From the NCBI GenBank assembly GCA_019654215.1, contig BPDI01000007.1, positions 1 through 64,000 on the forward strand: a DNA stretch of 64,000 nucleotides. The letters are read 5' to 3'. A program made the position numbers and the translations under genes. Position 1 is the first letter of the stretch. Each line of letters starts with the position of its first letter. The notes beneath the pieces were generated by a model. It was given only the letters and a program-made list of their open reading frames with translations. It was not told the origin of the DNA and ran no database searches. Shown in pieces: positions 46,956-59,823 of this stretch. The stretch comes from Gammaproteobacteria bacterium. GTDB taxonomy: Bacteria > Pseudomonadota > Gammaproteobacteria > Pseudomonadales > Pseudohongiellaceae.

Positions 46956-49900
46956 TTAACCGAAGCTTCGGGATTTTTCTCCTGGTGATCCGAAGGCCTG
47001 TTTGAATTCCGGCTCCAGTCCTTCCCAGGGCCCGTCGAGGGTGTAAATAGCACTAGTCAGGCTATCTACCTGATCGCCAAAAATCTGATCGAATAGGTAA
47101 GCACCTACTGCGAGTGGGATATTTGCAGTTAATAAACCTAACCAGGGGATATTGTCACTTACCGGCAGAGTGACATACATCTCTCCGAGAATTGTTTCAT
47201 CTTCTAAGTCAAGATCGCCAGTTATCTGATACAGACTGGATGGACCTGAAATAACCAATCTATCTTCTATATTTACCTGACCATCATCGAGATTAAGCTC
47301 AGCAGTAATCTCATCGTAGGCGAGGCCAGTGCGCACTAAATCGTCACTGAGTCGCGCACGCCTCATGATGGCATCGAAATTCAAAATGCTGATTAAGCGC
47401 AATGCACCCTGCCCACCAGACCCCTGCAGGAAACGACCGTCCTCAATATCCATATCTATTTCACCACTAAGATTCGAACCGGCGAAAAAGGCAGGAGAAC
47501 CTGGCCAGGAAATGTCAGCAAAAAATATTGCTTCTTCACTTTCGAACATCGCGGCATAACCATTGGCAGTCAAAACATCTGCCATGTCATCAGCATATAA
47601 AATACCTCTGAGTTCCGATCGATGCTCTACACCATCGTAGTACCAGACAAATCTTGGAGCGAAACGTTGAGCATATTCATCAGGCTCAGAGTCATCTACG
47701 TATGGCCCTTCCATATTCAAACGCAAACCGCGAAAGTCGAACACTAAGTCATTCACTTCTGCGCCATCTCATTGGGCTCGAAGGTAAAAGCAAAGGCACC
47801 GTATGGACGGCTGCCAATAGTAAAGTCGTCGGTTGCAAAATACATTGGTGGAAGTTCGCGAGGGTCGATATCTGCCAATACATCGATGCGTTCTTCCTCT
47901 TCAGCTTCGTCATTTAAATCAGCAGAAACCTCACTCTCTTCATCTCCAGGTAAACGTAAATACGCAAGATCCAAACGCAGATAGTCTTCCTGATCGAATG
48001 GGAAATAAACCTGACCCTGAATTGAGTCGCTGTCGAGAGTTACCTCCCAGGATTTGGCAGATTCATCTACTTCTACGCGCATGGCAACGCCGGGAAGCTC
48101 TTGTTCATAGAGTTCCAAAATTTCCAATTGCACATCTACAAATTTAATAGCGTTGTTTAAGTCCGCAGATGGATTAGAAGTGCTATTCAGCTCTCCGAGA
48201 AATGCTGTCCACTCTTCCACTACCAGCCGACCCATTTCACCGATAATCATGATGCCATTATTGTCAGTTTCAGAAAAAGAAGACAACGGCGAGTCATAGG
48301 AGCCCACTAGAACGATTCCATCGTTTACGGTTCCTTCCTCCATGCCCAATTCAAATTGAACATTGTCGCCAAAATTTCCAGTGACAAACTGTTCATTACC
48401 GAACTGTAATTCGATGTGGAGATCGGCAGTTTCTTCAAAGGTTTTGCCAAAGGGTTGCGGAAGGTTCAGAGCCGAGCCCACAAGATCTGAATCGATGACT
48501 AAAGTACTGCCCTGTTCACTATCTTCTCGCTGCTCCAGACTCAAGTTTGCGGTATAAATCAAATCTCCTTGCATCTGTGCCAGCACATCGCGCACAAATT
48601 GACTCTGCTGCGGCCATGCCATTAATTCTTCTCTAGTACCAGCTCCTTCTGCATCGACGAATATAGTTTCAATCTCTCCTTCGTTCGCTTGCGAGGAAAG
48701 AGCTAAATTAACAGGATGACCAAATAGCTGACCTTCCAGTTCGCTGGGTTCGAGGCCCGTTAAACTATCGAAAATTATAGGACCCGTTAACTGACTCACA
48801 GTGAGCGCATAGTCGGGTATCTCGATACTGTTTTCAGCTATCGCAAAATTTATTCGAACTTCCGGTTCTCGACCTGGTTGGTTAAGAGGCACTCGAACCT
48901 GAATATCAGCAGCGACATCACCTTCAGTTTCCCAGTTAGCAATCGAATTTTTTAGTTGCTCACCTAAGGGGGCCGTTTGCAGATAATTCAATCCATCTGA
49001 GGTCAATCCAGCTGCTTGACCATTGACACTAAGCCAGTTTTCGTCTCTTTCATTTCTTCGAATTTCACCAACGATTTCACCCAGATTTAGACTTAAGCTT
49101 TCCCCACTCCATGCTTCTATATCGAATTCATTGTCATCAGTATAAACATATCCCGAAAAGGAATTAATGTTTGGCCACTCATCAGAAAAATTGAGTTCAC
49201 CGTTCTCCATTAGGTAATAGGATTGAAATGTTTTAGTAACAGCATCTGAACCCTGAATCGTTGATCCTCTAAAAAGCACACCACTATCTCTAATTTCACC
49301 GTCTAAAATCGCATTATCCAACCATTCCATACTTTGTCGCAGGTTATCAGAAATGTTTGAGCCGTCAGGTAAATATGCCGATTTATATTCGGCGTCTAGT
49401 CTTTCGGCGCCAATAAGTAAATCTAAGAATCCCTCTCTAGCACCGGTAGAGTTATTCTGAATTGTAGAAGAAAATTCAATGTGTGCATCTACAATTTCGG
49501 ACTCAGCGACAATTATGCTGCTTACTAAGCTAACTTCTCTTCCATCACTCTGATCGACGTTTATATTTAATCTTCCATTAACATAGCCATAGTCCCATAC
49601 AGACGTGAAAACAGTTGGCAAGTTTAAACTGAACTCTTCAGATTCAACCTCCACGACTCCTGAAAGAACTTTTGCAGAGCTGTCATAAGCCAGATCTAAA
49701 AATCCATTCAATCCCCACATATTTGGAGAGCCACGAACTGAGCTGAGCTCAAGACTTGCTACGTTAGAACGAAGTGTTAACAAATTTGAGCTAGTAACCG
49801 ATAAAGGAGCAAACAGACTTACGTTTTCCAAAGCACCTCTGGGTGCAAATTGTTCTATTTCTGAACTTAAAGAATCCGGCAACAATCCAGAAGAAATAGC

Positions 49901-50977
49901 GAGCTGGGAAACAAGAGTAAGATCGATGTTATCGGCGCGAATACTCACGCTTTGGTCTGGAAAAAACTCGGTATAAATGTTAAACGGTCGCCAGAAGTGA
50001 TCTTCCCAGTTGATTGCCATGTCGGCGAGGGCGACCTCCCATGAATTGGCAGCCGGATCACGATTAACTAACACACCACCACTAATATTTTCCAAAGTGA
50101 TTGGTGCCATTTCCTGACCGATTAGCGTTACTCGTTTCAGATCAAGCTCGCTAGCGCCACCTGCCAATTCTCCGTTGGTAATATTAAGCCATAGATTTCC
50201 ACCGCCAATTAGTTCTTGAACATTGAAAGCCGCGAATGATTGGCCAGAAAAAATTTCCGAGTAATCTGCTAATGGTAATTCGACATGAACTACACCATTT
50301 ACTTCAGCTAGTTCGTTGCCAATCACTTCAAATGAAAATGCAATTTGTTCACTGTTGTCTTTGAAATTAGCATTCACATGAAGAAAGTGTGTGTCTTCGA
50401 AATTTTGAATAGCAGCAGAACCGTTTAGTAAACTAAACGAAGTTCCTACATTGGTTTCAAAATTAATGTTTACATTCCGTAAATTAAGAAAGGAAACGCT
50501 GCGTAGAGCCTGAAACAGATCCTCAATATTGAGTTCGGTGTCGCCACTGTTTTCTAGGCCCGCTAAATGCCATCCACCTGTTTCGTTTTGTTCGAAATTT
50601 ATATTTAGAGTTTCGACAACGAAATCTTCCAGAATCCAACGACGTTCCCAGATACTACGAGGGATATCGACGATCACATTAGCACTATCGAATACTAGGG
50701 CGCTGGCATTTTCATCTTCAATGGCTTCGCCTACTAACAGACGCAGACCATCGACGCGAACTCGAGGATTAAAACCTTCAAAGGAGCCGGTTAGGGAATC
50801 GACGCTGACTGGAACACCGGTGTATTCCACGATTCTTTCTTCAAAAGTGTCAGCATAACCAGAAACAGCGGGCATGAATTGACGGCCGGCGCTAACATAA
50901 GCCGCCAGCAGCACAACAGACACGATAATCAGCAATATCAATTGCTGAAAAATGCGCTTAAAAATAGTCAGAAACAT
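46956..50977 (-). CDS. yhdP: YhdP family AsmA-like envelope protein, one frameshift
   Basis: Very large AsmA-like protein that in E. coli forms a bridge helping phospholipids reach the outer membrane. One N-terminal membrane helix (LILLIIVSVVLLAAYVSAGR), then a long stretch of beta-rich repeats (1074 residues open), with EQFAPRGALENVSLFAP and the TIGR02099-type order. After NEMAQK the frame shifts (one G missing near 47757), then 266 residues: VFDFRGLRLNMEGPYVDD to LEPEFKQAFGSPGEKSRSF. Total about 1340, near the 1266 of E. coli. It follows rng, the usual gammaproteobacterial order. Confidence 0.9.
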
Positions 50978-51090
50978 ACTATCTGTATCGGTATCTCGTC
51001 AGATAACACTAAGCCCACGCCAGATATTCTGTATACCTCAGGTTTCCTGAACCGGAACTTAAAACAGGGGCTGGGCTCCAGCGTAAATGT

Positions 51091-52568
51091 CTAATAAAGA
51101 ACAACGTCGAATTGTTCCTGAGTATACATAGGTTCTACTTCAAATTTGACCGTCTTACCCACCAATTCTTCTAATTCGGCAAGGGTGTCCGATTCTTCAT
51201 CCAGTAGCCTATCTACCACTAGTTGAGATGCTGTAACCAGAAAGATATCGTTCTCGTAAGCCCTCACAATCCGTAGAATTTCTCGAAATATTTCGTAGCA
51301 GACTGTTTCGGCAGATTTTAGTGTTCCGCGACCTTCGCAAACCGGACAATGACTGTTGAGGATTTGCCCAAGACTTTCGCGCGTACGCTTGCGGGTCATC
51401 TCAATCAAGCCCAATTGGGAAATACCGGTGATAGTGGTATGGGCGTGATCTTTTTCTAAAGCTTTGGTAAAAGTGCGTTGCACCTGTTGTTGGTGCTCAG
51501 CATCCAACATGTCAATAAAATCGACAATGATGATACCGCCGAGATTTCTAACCCGCAGTTGTCGTGCAATTGCGTTGCTGCTTCCAGGTTGGTTTTTAAA
51601 ATCGTTTCGGCGTGATTGCGACTACCGAAATAACCTCCGGTGTTTACATCGATAGTCGTCATTGCTTCAGTCTGATCGATAATTAAATCACCACCGGATT
51701 TAAGTTTTACCTGATGGCCTAGCGCTTTGTTAATTTCATCTTCGAGACCATAAAGATCGAAGATAGGACGACCACCTTCATAGTACCCAACGCTAACCTC
51801 AAATTCGGGAATAAAGTCTTTAAGAAATTGCTGGATCTCTTCGCAGGAATCTTTGTTGTCGATTCGAATATTTTCTACTTTTGGGGTAATTAAATCACGC
51901 ACAGTTCTTATATAAAGCGGAACTTCTCGATAAACATTTTTAATACCATTGCTATTGGCAATGCGCTGATCGACTTTGCTCCAGAGCCTCTTTAGAAAAC
52001 GAATATCTTCTTTAAATTCTTCCTTACTTGCACCTTTTGCTGCTGTACGAATAATAAATCCACCCTGATCTTTGAAATCTTCTTCTGCAAGACTTTTTCT
52101 CAGTTGCGTAAGCAGCCGTTCTCTTTCTTCTTCATCTTGAAGCCGTTGTGAGATTCCAAGATGCTTACTGCGTGGTAGATAAACCAGATTGCGTGATGGG
52201 AGCGTTATATGGGTCGTCAGGCGCGCACCTTTGGTACTGATGGCATCTTTCGCAACCTGCACCACTAGAGATTGTCCTACCCGCAAGAGTTCGTGCACGT
52301 TTTTGTGCTCATCAAAACGGAGTTCGAATCCTTCGGAATCAATTTCGGTAACGTCCGATGAATGAATAAATGCTGCCTTTTCTAATCCGACATCGACAAA
52401 GGCTGCTTCCATGCCGGGCATTACTCTTACTACTTTGCCCTTGAACACATCGCCTACGTGGCCGTTTTTGTTGTGACGTTCGATGAAAATTTCCTGCAGC
52501 ATGCCATTCTCGATAAGTGCTACTCGAGTTTCCATCAGCGTTACATTAATGAGTATTTCTTCACTCAT
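51091..52568 (-). CDS. rng: Ribonuclease G, one frameshift
   Basis: Single-strand endoribonuclease that matures 16S rRNA 5 prime ends. Start ATG 52568 (MSEEILINVTLMETRVALIE); the longer open frame to 52658 overlaps maf and is rejected. S1 domain GHVGDVFKGKVVRVMPGMEA and AAFVDVGLEKAAFIH, then the catalytic Mg-site TTIDVNTGGYFGSRNHAETI. One base is missing near 51572 (expected RQLRVRNLGGIIIVDFIDML), then MLDAEHQQQVQRTF, the Zn-link cysteines in NSHCPVCEGRG and the end at 51091. About 492 residues, as in E. coli (489). Between maf and yhdP. Confidence 0.93.
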
Positions 52569-52572
52569 TTGA

Positions 52573-53180
52573 TTATTCCGAAGCCGATTGCCAGGAATGA
52601 ATGCCAAATTCACTAAGCAGCTGTGCTGTTTGAAACAAAGGTAGACCCATAACACCACTGTAACTTCCGTTTATAGATTGCACAAACACTGCACCGCAGC
52701 CCTGAATAGCATAGCCACCGGCTTTGCCTTCTGGCTCTCCGGAATCCCAGTAACATTCAGCTTCTATTTCGCTAATCTCACGAAATGAAACGCTGGTTTC
52801 TGATACGGTGGACTTGTATCTAAGGGTTTAGCTACAGTGACCGCAGAAAGTACGCGATGCGTTTTGTTTGAAAGAGTTAGCAACATCTTTTTTCCATCGC
52901 TCTTATCTTTTGGTTTTCCTAGAACCCGTTTATCGCATACTACGATGGTGTCCGAAGCCACCACTACGATGTCTTTCTCTTTTCTTTTACCAAATGCGGA
53001 ACGGGCCCTTTTTCCTTCTGCCATTCGTTTAACAAACTTTTCAGGAGATTCGTCGATACGTTTCTCTTCGATTATGTCCTGGGGCTCACTGACGAAGTTT
53101 ACGCCAAGCTGTCGTAATAATTTTTCTCTGCGCGGGGAGGCCGATGCCAATATCAGGAGTGAACTCTCATTACTACTATT
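52573..53180 (-). CDS. maf: Maf-like nucleotide pyrophosphatase, frameshift and uncertain start
   Basis: House-cleaning pyrophosphatase for non-canonical NTPs (dTTP/UTP type). ILASASPRREKLLRQLGVNF is the Maf signature. DIIEEKRIDESPEKFVKRMA and VVASDTIVVCDKRVLGKPKD follow. After the frame shift near 52795 come SFREISEIEAECYWDSGEP, GKAGGYAIQGCGAVFVQSI and GVMGLPLFQTAQLL, with the stop at 52573, four bases before rng. The open frame starts at 53150, but conserved SSLLILASASP begins before it without an ATG in frame, so either a base is missing near 53170 or a non-ATG start is used. Confidence 0.85.
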
Positions 53181-53677
53181 TAGCGAACGTCGAAACTACG
53201 GCGAATCTGACGCAGTAATTGAAAAAGTGATGGCCAGATTACTGCACTGGTTAATGCAGCCATGAGAAACATCATTTTGGGAAGCCCACGGTCTGACCGG
53301 TAATAATCTGCAACCAGTGACTTAGCATTAAGTTCAATCCAACTAAGGTCAAGACCAAACCCGCCTGCTGAATGCAGAAAACATGCGCAGACGCAAATGC
53401 AAACTCAAAGTCACATAGGCAATAATTACCAAAGCCATGGCATTTAAGCCGAGGATTGAACCTTCGAGAATGTCCAGCCCCAGGCCAACAACCCAAAGGC
53501 TGAACCAATGCCGATTCGATAAGGCAATGCCATTACCCAGTAAATAAGAACCATGGGAACCCATTCGGGCCGATAATTCATGGCCCATTCGGGAAAGGGG
53601 ACGATGGCTAATAGGTAGGCAATGGAGAAACTAAATACTATTACCCAGGTGGCATGTGCTTTTTGTTGTATTGCCAC
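53180..53677 (-). CDS. mreD: Rod shape-determining protein MreD, two frameshifts
   Basis: Inner-membrane component of the elongasome. MAIQQKAHATWVIVFSFSIA and LLAIVPFPEWAMNYRPEWVP, then YWVMALPYRIGIGSAF; after a shift near 53500, VVGLGLDILEGSILGLNAMA and LVIIAYVTLSLHLRLRMFSA; after a second shift near 53375, QQAGLVLTLVGLNLMLSHWL. It ends LLRQIRRSFDVR at TAA 53180, about 165 residues (E. coli 162). Five to six helices. Two bases separate it from mreC. Confidence 0.88.
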
Positions 53678-53679
53678 GA

Positions 53680-54628
53680 CTACTGTTCTATTGACTCACT
53701 TTGAATTTGTAAAATCTGCGCATCGATTTCGGTCGGAGTCAGCTCATCATCAATAAACCCTTCAACACCGGGACGAGGTTCGATTGGTAAGCTTTCTTCT
53801 GATTGAAAGACGAGCATGACGTGACGGGTGCTGGCCATTTCCGCTAAGGGTCGTGCACGAACGGTGGCAAAATCCAAACCAGGATCTGCGTAAAAACTAA
53901 TAATTTCTGCGACAGGATAATTTTTGGGATATACCTGGCCCATTCCCGAGCTTACCAATCTGTCTCCCGCTTGCATATCTTGAGTTTGCGTGACGAATTG
54001 CAGTTCTAGTTCATTCGCCATAGCTCTACTTCCTCTGGCTAGAGCGCGTTCACCATTTCTATTTACTTCTACCGGCGTTACGTGTTGGGGGTCAGTAATC
54101 AACAAAGCCCAACTGGTGAACGGAAGTACTTCGACGACCTGACCCATTAGTCCATTTGCATCTAATAAAGGCTGACCGATAAACACGCCATCGCTTTGCC
54201 CTTTATTAATAAGTACTCGCTGAGAATAAAGGTCGGGAGACACATTGATTATTTCTGCCGGTAAGACTTCACCATCGATACCGCCAGTGGCTTCATTTAA
54301 TGCCAAATAATCTGCTGTTTTCACTGGCAAGACTTTCGAGGAGTTGCAACTCACGCTGCGCCACTAACAAGGGCTTCCTGTAACTGCTCGTTTTCTTCTA
54401 GTAAGTCCGTACGAGAAACAAAAACATCATCGATCCAGAACGAGACTCGGGTTGGGATATCGGCAATCCAATAAATAGGGGTGGTGGCATAGCCCAGGCC
54501 ATAGCGAAACCCTTTTCCAGATAGCCAAAGCGGCTATCTGCGAACATCATGCACACAGATAGAAGAAGAAAGGCCAGAGCCCGGTATTCCAGGGCAACAC
54601 CTTTGATAAATAAGGTCTTATCGATGCC
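53680..54628 (-). CDS. mreC: Rod shape-determining protein MreC, frame-broken at the N-terminus
   Basis: Periplasmic scaffold of the elongasome. Start near 54628 after an AAAGGAGG ribosome site, though the start codon reads ATC in this copy. KTLFIKGVALEYRALAFLLL is the membrane helix; after a shift near 54510, GLGYATTPIYWIADIPTRVS and VFVSRTDLLEENEQLQEALL (coiled coil) follow; after further shifts near 54360 and 54300 the open frame gives the beta domains: GEVLPAEIINVSPDLYSQRV, ALLITDPQHVTPVEVNRNG and MQAGDRLVSSGMGQVYPK. About 313 residues with a Pro- and Glu-rich tail. Between mreB and mreD. Confidence 0.88.
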
Positions 54629-54759
54629 GGATTACCTCCTTTAGGAAACCGGAATTATATTATTCCGCCCCAAAGCTAGTAAATCTTCGAATTTCCACAG
54701 GAATCTCGAATTTCATTGAAAATTCGCGGATTTGGGTGATTCTTAGTCTACGCTTTTGC

Positions 54760-56147
<1,388 letters not shown>

Positions 56148-56435
56148 ATGGCTTTAGACAAGTCTGAAGTAGAAAAGATCGCGCAGCTGGCACGGCTGCA
56201 TATCAGTGAAGCTGACGCCGATGAAGTCGCCAATCGTATTACTGATATTCTGGCTCTAATCGATCAGATGCAATCCATAGACACCGAAAGTGTTGAACCA
56301 ATGGCTCACCCGTTAGATGCGGTGCAACGCTTGCGCGTCGATGAGATCACGGAAAGTGATCATCGTGATGAATTTCAAACTCTCGCTCCAGAAACTCAAG
56401 ACGGTTTGTACTTAGTACCCAAGGTTATTGAGTAA
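56148..56435 (+). CDS. gatC: Asp-tRNA(Asn)/Glu-tRNA(Gln) amidotransferase subunit C
   Basis: 95 residues from ATG 56148, chosen because a CCGGAG ribosome site precedes it and the sequence matches GatC from there; the upstream in-frame ATG 56082 gives a Pro/His/Phe-rich extension untypical of the family. [40 protein letters not shown] and the conserved [17 protein letters not shown]. GatC stabilises the GatA-GatB complex that converts misacylated Asp-tRNA(Asn) or Glu-tRNA(Gln). Confidence 0.95.
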   Translation: MALDKSEVEKIAQLARLHISEADADEVANRITDILALIDQMQSIDTESVEPMAHPLDAVQRLRVDEITESDHRDEFQTLAPETQDGLYLVPKVIE

Positions 56436-56467
56436 CACCTGTTCCTTTTGAATACAAATATACAAAA

Positions 56468-57925
56468 ATGATTGAAAAAACTGCTGCTGAATTATCACAA
56501 GCGCTAGCTAACGGAGAAATTTCTAGCGTTGAACTTACCCAGTCTTATTTAGACCGGATTAAAAAGTATAACGAAGAACTTAACTCGTATATTACTGTAT
56601 GTGAAGAATCTGCATTGGTCCAGGCAAAAGAAGCAGATAAAAAAAGAGTACATAGTGATAGCTCTCCTCTGCTTGGCATTCCTCTCGCACACAAAGATAT
56701 TTTCTGCACCAACGGTGTAACTACAACCTGTGGTTCACGCATGCTGCATAACTTCATTGCACCATATGATGCAACGGTGGTTGGTAAGCTCAATGATGCT
56801 GGCGTAGTTATGCTAGGTAAAACCAATATGGATGAATTCGCAATGGGTTCATCCAACGAAACAAGTTTTTTTGGACCAGTTAGGAATCCTTGGGATACAA
56901 ACAGAGTTCCCGGTGGCTCTTCCGGTGGTTCCGCTGCCGCTGTTGCTGCTGATCTTTGTACAATGGCGACTGGTACCGACACGGGTGGATCGATAAGACA
57001 ACCTGCAGCCTTCTGTGGCATAACCGGGTTCAAGCCAAGTTATGGTCGCGTTTCTCGTTGGGGCATGATTGCTTTTGCATCAAGTCTCGATCAGGCAGGG
57101 CCATTAACGAAAAGCGCTGAAGATGCTGCTCTTATGACAAACGTTATGGCAGGATTGGATAAAAAAGACTCTACCAGTATCGATAAACCGGTTGAAGATT
57201 ACACTGCAACTCTCAACGATTCGCTTGAAGGGTTAAAAATTGGAATACCAAAACAGCATTTCGCTGAAGGATTGACCGCGGATGTTGAAAAAGGTATTCA
57301 AGAAGCACTATGCGAATATGAAAAACTAGGCGCATCCATTACCGAAGTAGATCTTCCCAATAATCATCTCTCAGTTTCTGCCTATTATGTTGTTGCCCCA
57401 GCAGAAGCTTCAGCAAACTTGTCTCGGTACGATGGTGTACGATATGGCTACCGGTGCGCAAACCCAGTAGACCTGGAAGACATGTACAATCGCACTCGCA
57501 GTGAGGGTTTTGGCGAGGAGGTAAAGCGGCGCATATTGGTAGGCACCTATGCGCTTTCTGCTGGCTACTACGATGCCTATTACCGCAAAGCACAAAAGAT
57601 TCGGCGCCTGATCAAAAATGACTTTGTGGAAACCTTCAAAGAAGTAGATGTAATCATTGGGCCGACTTCACCCCATACCGCATTTGAACTCGGCACCAAG
57701 ACCGATCCGGTAACCATGTATCTAGAAGATATTTACACTATTGCGGTAAACCTTGCCGGGCTGCCAGCTATTTCTATTCCTGCTGGTATTGCTAATGGAC
57801 TACCGCTGGGAATGCAGATCGTTGGCAGAGACTTTGGCGAAGCTCAGATCCTTAATGTGGCCCATCAGTTTCAGCAACAAACTGATTGGCATCGTCAGAA
57901 GCCAAACTTCGGGCAGGAGACCTAA
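56468..57925 (+). CDS. gatA: Asp-tRNA(Asn)/Glu-tRNA(Gln) amidotransferase subunit A
   Basis: 485 residues, intact amidase-signature enzyme. Catalytic Ser-cis-Ser-Lys triad: Lys in [14 protein letters not shown], cis-Ser and Ser in [16 protein letters not shown] with [17 protein letters not shown]. It also has [20 protein letters not shown] typical of GatA. It hydrolyses glutamine to ammonia for transfer by GatB. Thirty-two bases after gatC; its TAA is two bases before the gatB ATG. Confidence 0.97.
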   Translation: MIEKTAAELSQALANGEISSVELTQSYLDRIKKYNEELNSYITVCEESALVQAKEADKKRVHSDSSPLLGIPLAHKDIFCTNGVTTTCGSRMLHNFIAPYDATVVGKLNDAGVVMLGKTNMDEFAMGSSNETSFFGPVRNPWDTNRVPGGSSGGSAAAVAADLCTMATGTDTGGSIRQPAAFCGITGFKPSYGRVSRWGMIAFASSLDQAGPLTKSAEDAALMTNVMAGLDKKDSTSIDKPVEDYTATLNDSLEGLKIGIPKQHFAEGLTADVEKGIQEALCEYEKLGASITEVDLPNNHLSVSAYYVVAPAEASANLSRYDGVRYGYRCANPVDLEDMYNRTRSEGFGEEVKRRILVGTYALSAGYYDAYYRKAQKIRRLIKNDFVETFKEVDVIIGPTSPHTAFELGTKTDPVTMYLEDIYTIAVNLAGLPAISIPAGIANGLPLGMQIVGRDFGEAQILNVAHQFQQQTDWHRQKPNFGQET

Positions 57926-57927
57926 CC

Positions 57928-59358
57928 ATGGAATGGGAATCAGTCATCGGCCTGGAAGTACATGTTTCACTTTCCACTAAGTCGAAATTATTTTCTGGTA
58001 CTGCTTCTGAATTCGGAGCAGAACCTAATACCCAGGCAAATATTTTCGATTTGGCACTACCAGGAACACTTCCAGTCTTTAATGAAGAAGCATTAAAAAT
58101 GGCAGTTCGATTTGGTCTGGCTATTGGCGCGGATATTGGCAAGCATTCAGTCTTTGATCGTAAGAATTATTTTTACCCTGACCTCCCCAAAGGTTACCAA
58201 GTAACCCAACTGGATTTTCCGATAGTGGGTAAAGGTTCATTAACCATTACTTTAGAGGACGGTACAGAAAAAGTAATCAGTGTTACCCGCGCACATATCG
58301 AGGAGAATGCTGGTAAGTCTTTACATGAAGAATTCAGTGCGCGATCTGGTATCGATTTAAATCGTGCAGGTGAGCCACTATTGGAAATAGTTTCCGAGCC
58401 GGAGATTACCAACGCCAAAGAAGCGGTAGCCTATCTAAAGAAACTGCATTCAATTGTGCGGTACCTAGATATTTCCGATGCCATCATGGCCCAAGGTTCG
58501 ATGCGTTGCGACGTAAATGTATCGATTCGACCTAAAGGTGAAACAGATTTAGGCACGCGCACGGAAATTAAGAACATCAATTCATTCCGCTTTGTAGAAA
58601 AAGCCATTAAATCTGAAATCATTCGTCAGCATGAAGTAATAGAAGATGGTGGCGAAGTGCTTCAAGAAACCCCCCGCTACGATGCAAACAAAGACATCAC
58701 CACTTCCATGCGCAGCAAGGAAGTTGAAAACGACTATCGCTACTTTCCGGAGCCTGACTTACTCCCAGTAGTGATTGACGATTCGTATATCTCCGCAGTT
58801 AAAGCAGAGCTACCGGAACTTCCAGACGCTAAAAAAGAACGCTTCATCGAAGAATTTTCCTTAAGTACCTATGACGCAGGTGTGTTAACCGCAACCCGTG
58901 AGATGGCAGAGTATTTTGAAGAAGTCACTCAAGGTTGTGGCGACGCGAAACTCGCAGCGAATTGGGTAACTGGTGATTTGCTCGCCCTCCTTAACAAAAA
59001 CGACATTGAGATTACCGAATCGCCAATCCAGTCGGATCGTCTTGCTACTTTAATAAGCCGTATTAAAGACAGCACCGTCTCAGGCAAGATTGCCAAAACT
59101 GTTTTCGAAACCATGATCGATGACTCTGCTGCTGTAGATGAAATCATTGAACAAAAAGGCTTAAAGCAAGTTACTGATTCCGGCGAGATAGGAAAGCTGG
59201 TAGATGAAGTTATCACCAATAATCCAGACCAAGTGCAGCAGTTCAAAGATGGTAAAGAAGCAGTTCTAGGATATCTGGTGGGTCAGGTAATGAAAATATC
59301 GCAAGGAAAAGCTAACCCTGGGAAGGTGAATGAGTTGTTGCGGGAAAAAATTAAGTGA
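57928..59358 (+). CDS. gatB: Asp-tRNA(Asn)/Glu-tRNA(Gln) amidotransferase subunit B
   Basis: 476 residues from ATG 57928, two bases after gatA, with GCAGGAGA ahead of it; the open frame to 57886 overlaps gatA and is rejected. [39 protein letters not shown], the kinase-like core [24 protein letters not shown] region, [15 protein letters not shown], and the C-terminal YqeY-like tail domain ending [14 protein letters not shown]-dependent activation of the tRNA-bound Asp or Glu. Presence of gatCAB implies indirect formation of Asn- and/or Gln-tRNA. Confidence 0.97.
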   Translation: MEWESVIGLEVHVSLSTKSKLFSGTASEFGAEPNTQANIFDLALPGTLPVFNEEALKMAVRFGLAIGADIGKHSVFDRKNYFYPDLPKGYQVTQLDFPIVGKGSLTITLEDGTEKVISVTRAHIEENAGKSLHEEFSARSGIDLNRAGEPLLEIVSEPEITNAKEAVAYLKKLHSIVRYLDISDAIMAQGSMRCDVNVSIRPKGETDLGTRTEIKNINSFRFVEKAIKSEIIRQHEVIEDGGEVLQETPRYDANKDITTSMRSKEVENDYRYFPEPDLLPVVIDDSYISAVKAELPELPDAKKERFIEEFSLSTYDAGVLTATREMAEYFEEVTQGCGDAKLAANWVTGDLLALLNKNDIEITESPIQSDRLATLISRIKDSTVSGKIAKTVFETMIDDSAAVDEIIEQKGLKQVTDSGEIGKLVDEVITNNPDQVQQFKDGKEAVLGYLVGQVMKISQGKANPGKVNELLREKIK

Positions 59359-59496
59359 TTGTTGTTCAGAAAGGCCAATCCTACTTGCTAAGCAAGTGAG
59401 GGCGAAGAAATTTCAAGGAAAATCGCACTTTTTTGTCAGCAATCTCAAGCGACATTTATGCAAGTCAGGACGACTATCAAAAATAAAGAGGTAAAA

Positions 59497-59823
59497 GTGA
59501 AAGAAGGCAAAAAAAGAGGAGCGGAACGAACTCAGATCGCCACTCGCAACGAAGAATGGTCTGATGATCGTCTAAAAACCTTTCTCGAATTAGAGCCGCC
59601 CACCGGCATGCCTGCTGATTACAATATTTTGCTAAAAGCCTATCGCGGAATGACAGCAGAATTGTTTGAGCGTTTTATTCCGATCTACCTAGAAGACGGC
59701 AGAGACATCAACGATATTCTTCCTGATGGCAGTACTTTTCTCGACCTGGTATCACAACACCGCAAATCTACTGCCTATGCCGCTGCATTAGAAGAAGCGG
59801 GCGCTAAGAAAGTTAAGTCTTAG
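59497..59823 (+). CDS. PA4642 family small protein
   Basis: 108 residues from GTG 59497, preceded by AAAGAGG; the open frame to ATG 59458 lacks a ribosome site. The core NEEWSDDRLKTFLELEPPTG, DYNILLKAYRGMTAELFERF, and LEDGRDINDILPDGSTFLDL followed by SQHRKSTAYAAALEEAGAKK resemble a Pseudomonas PA4642-like family, with an ankyrin-like helix pattern at the end. Unknown function. Its stop overlaps that of the converging helicase gene. Confidence 0.7.
   Translation: MKEGKKRGAERTQIATRNEEWSDDRLKTFLELEPPTGMPADYNILLKAYRGMTAELFERFIPIYLEDGRDINDILPDGSTFLDLVSQHRKSTAYAAALEEAGAKKVKS

Noticed and set aside
56545-57033. 162-residue minus-strand open frame inside gatA
   Set aside because: Shadow of gatA codon bias on the opposite strand; no recognisable family.
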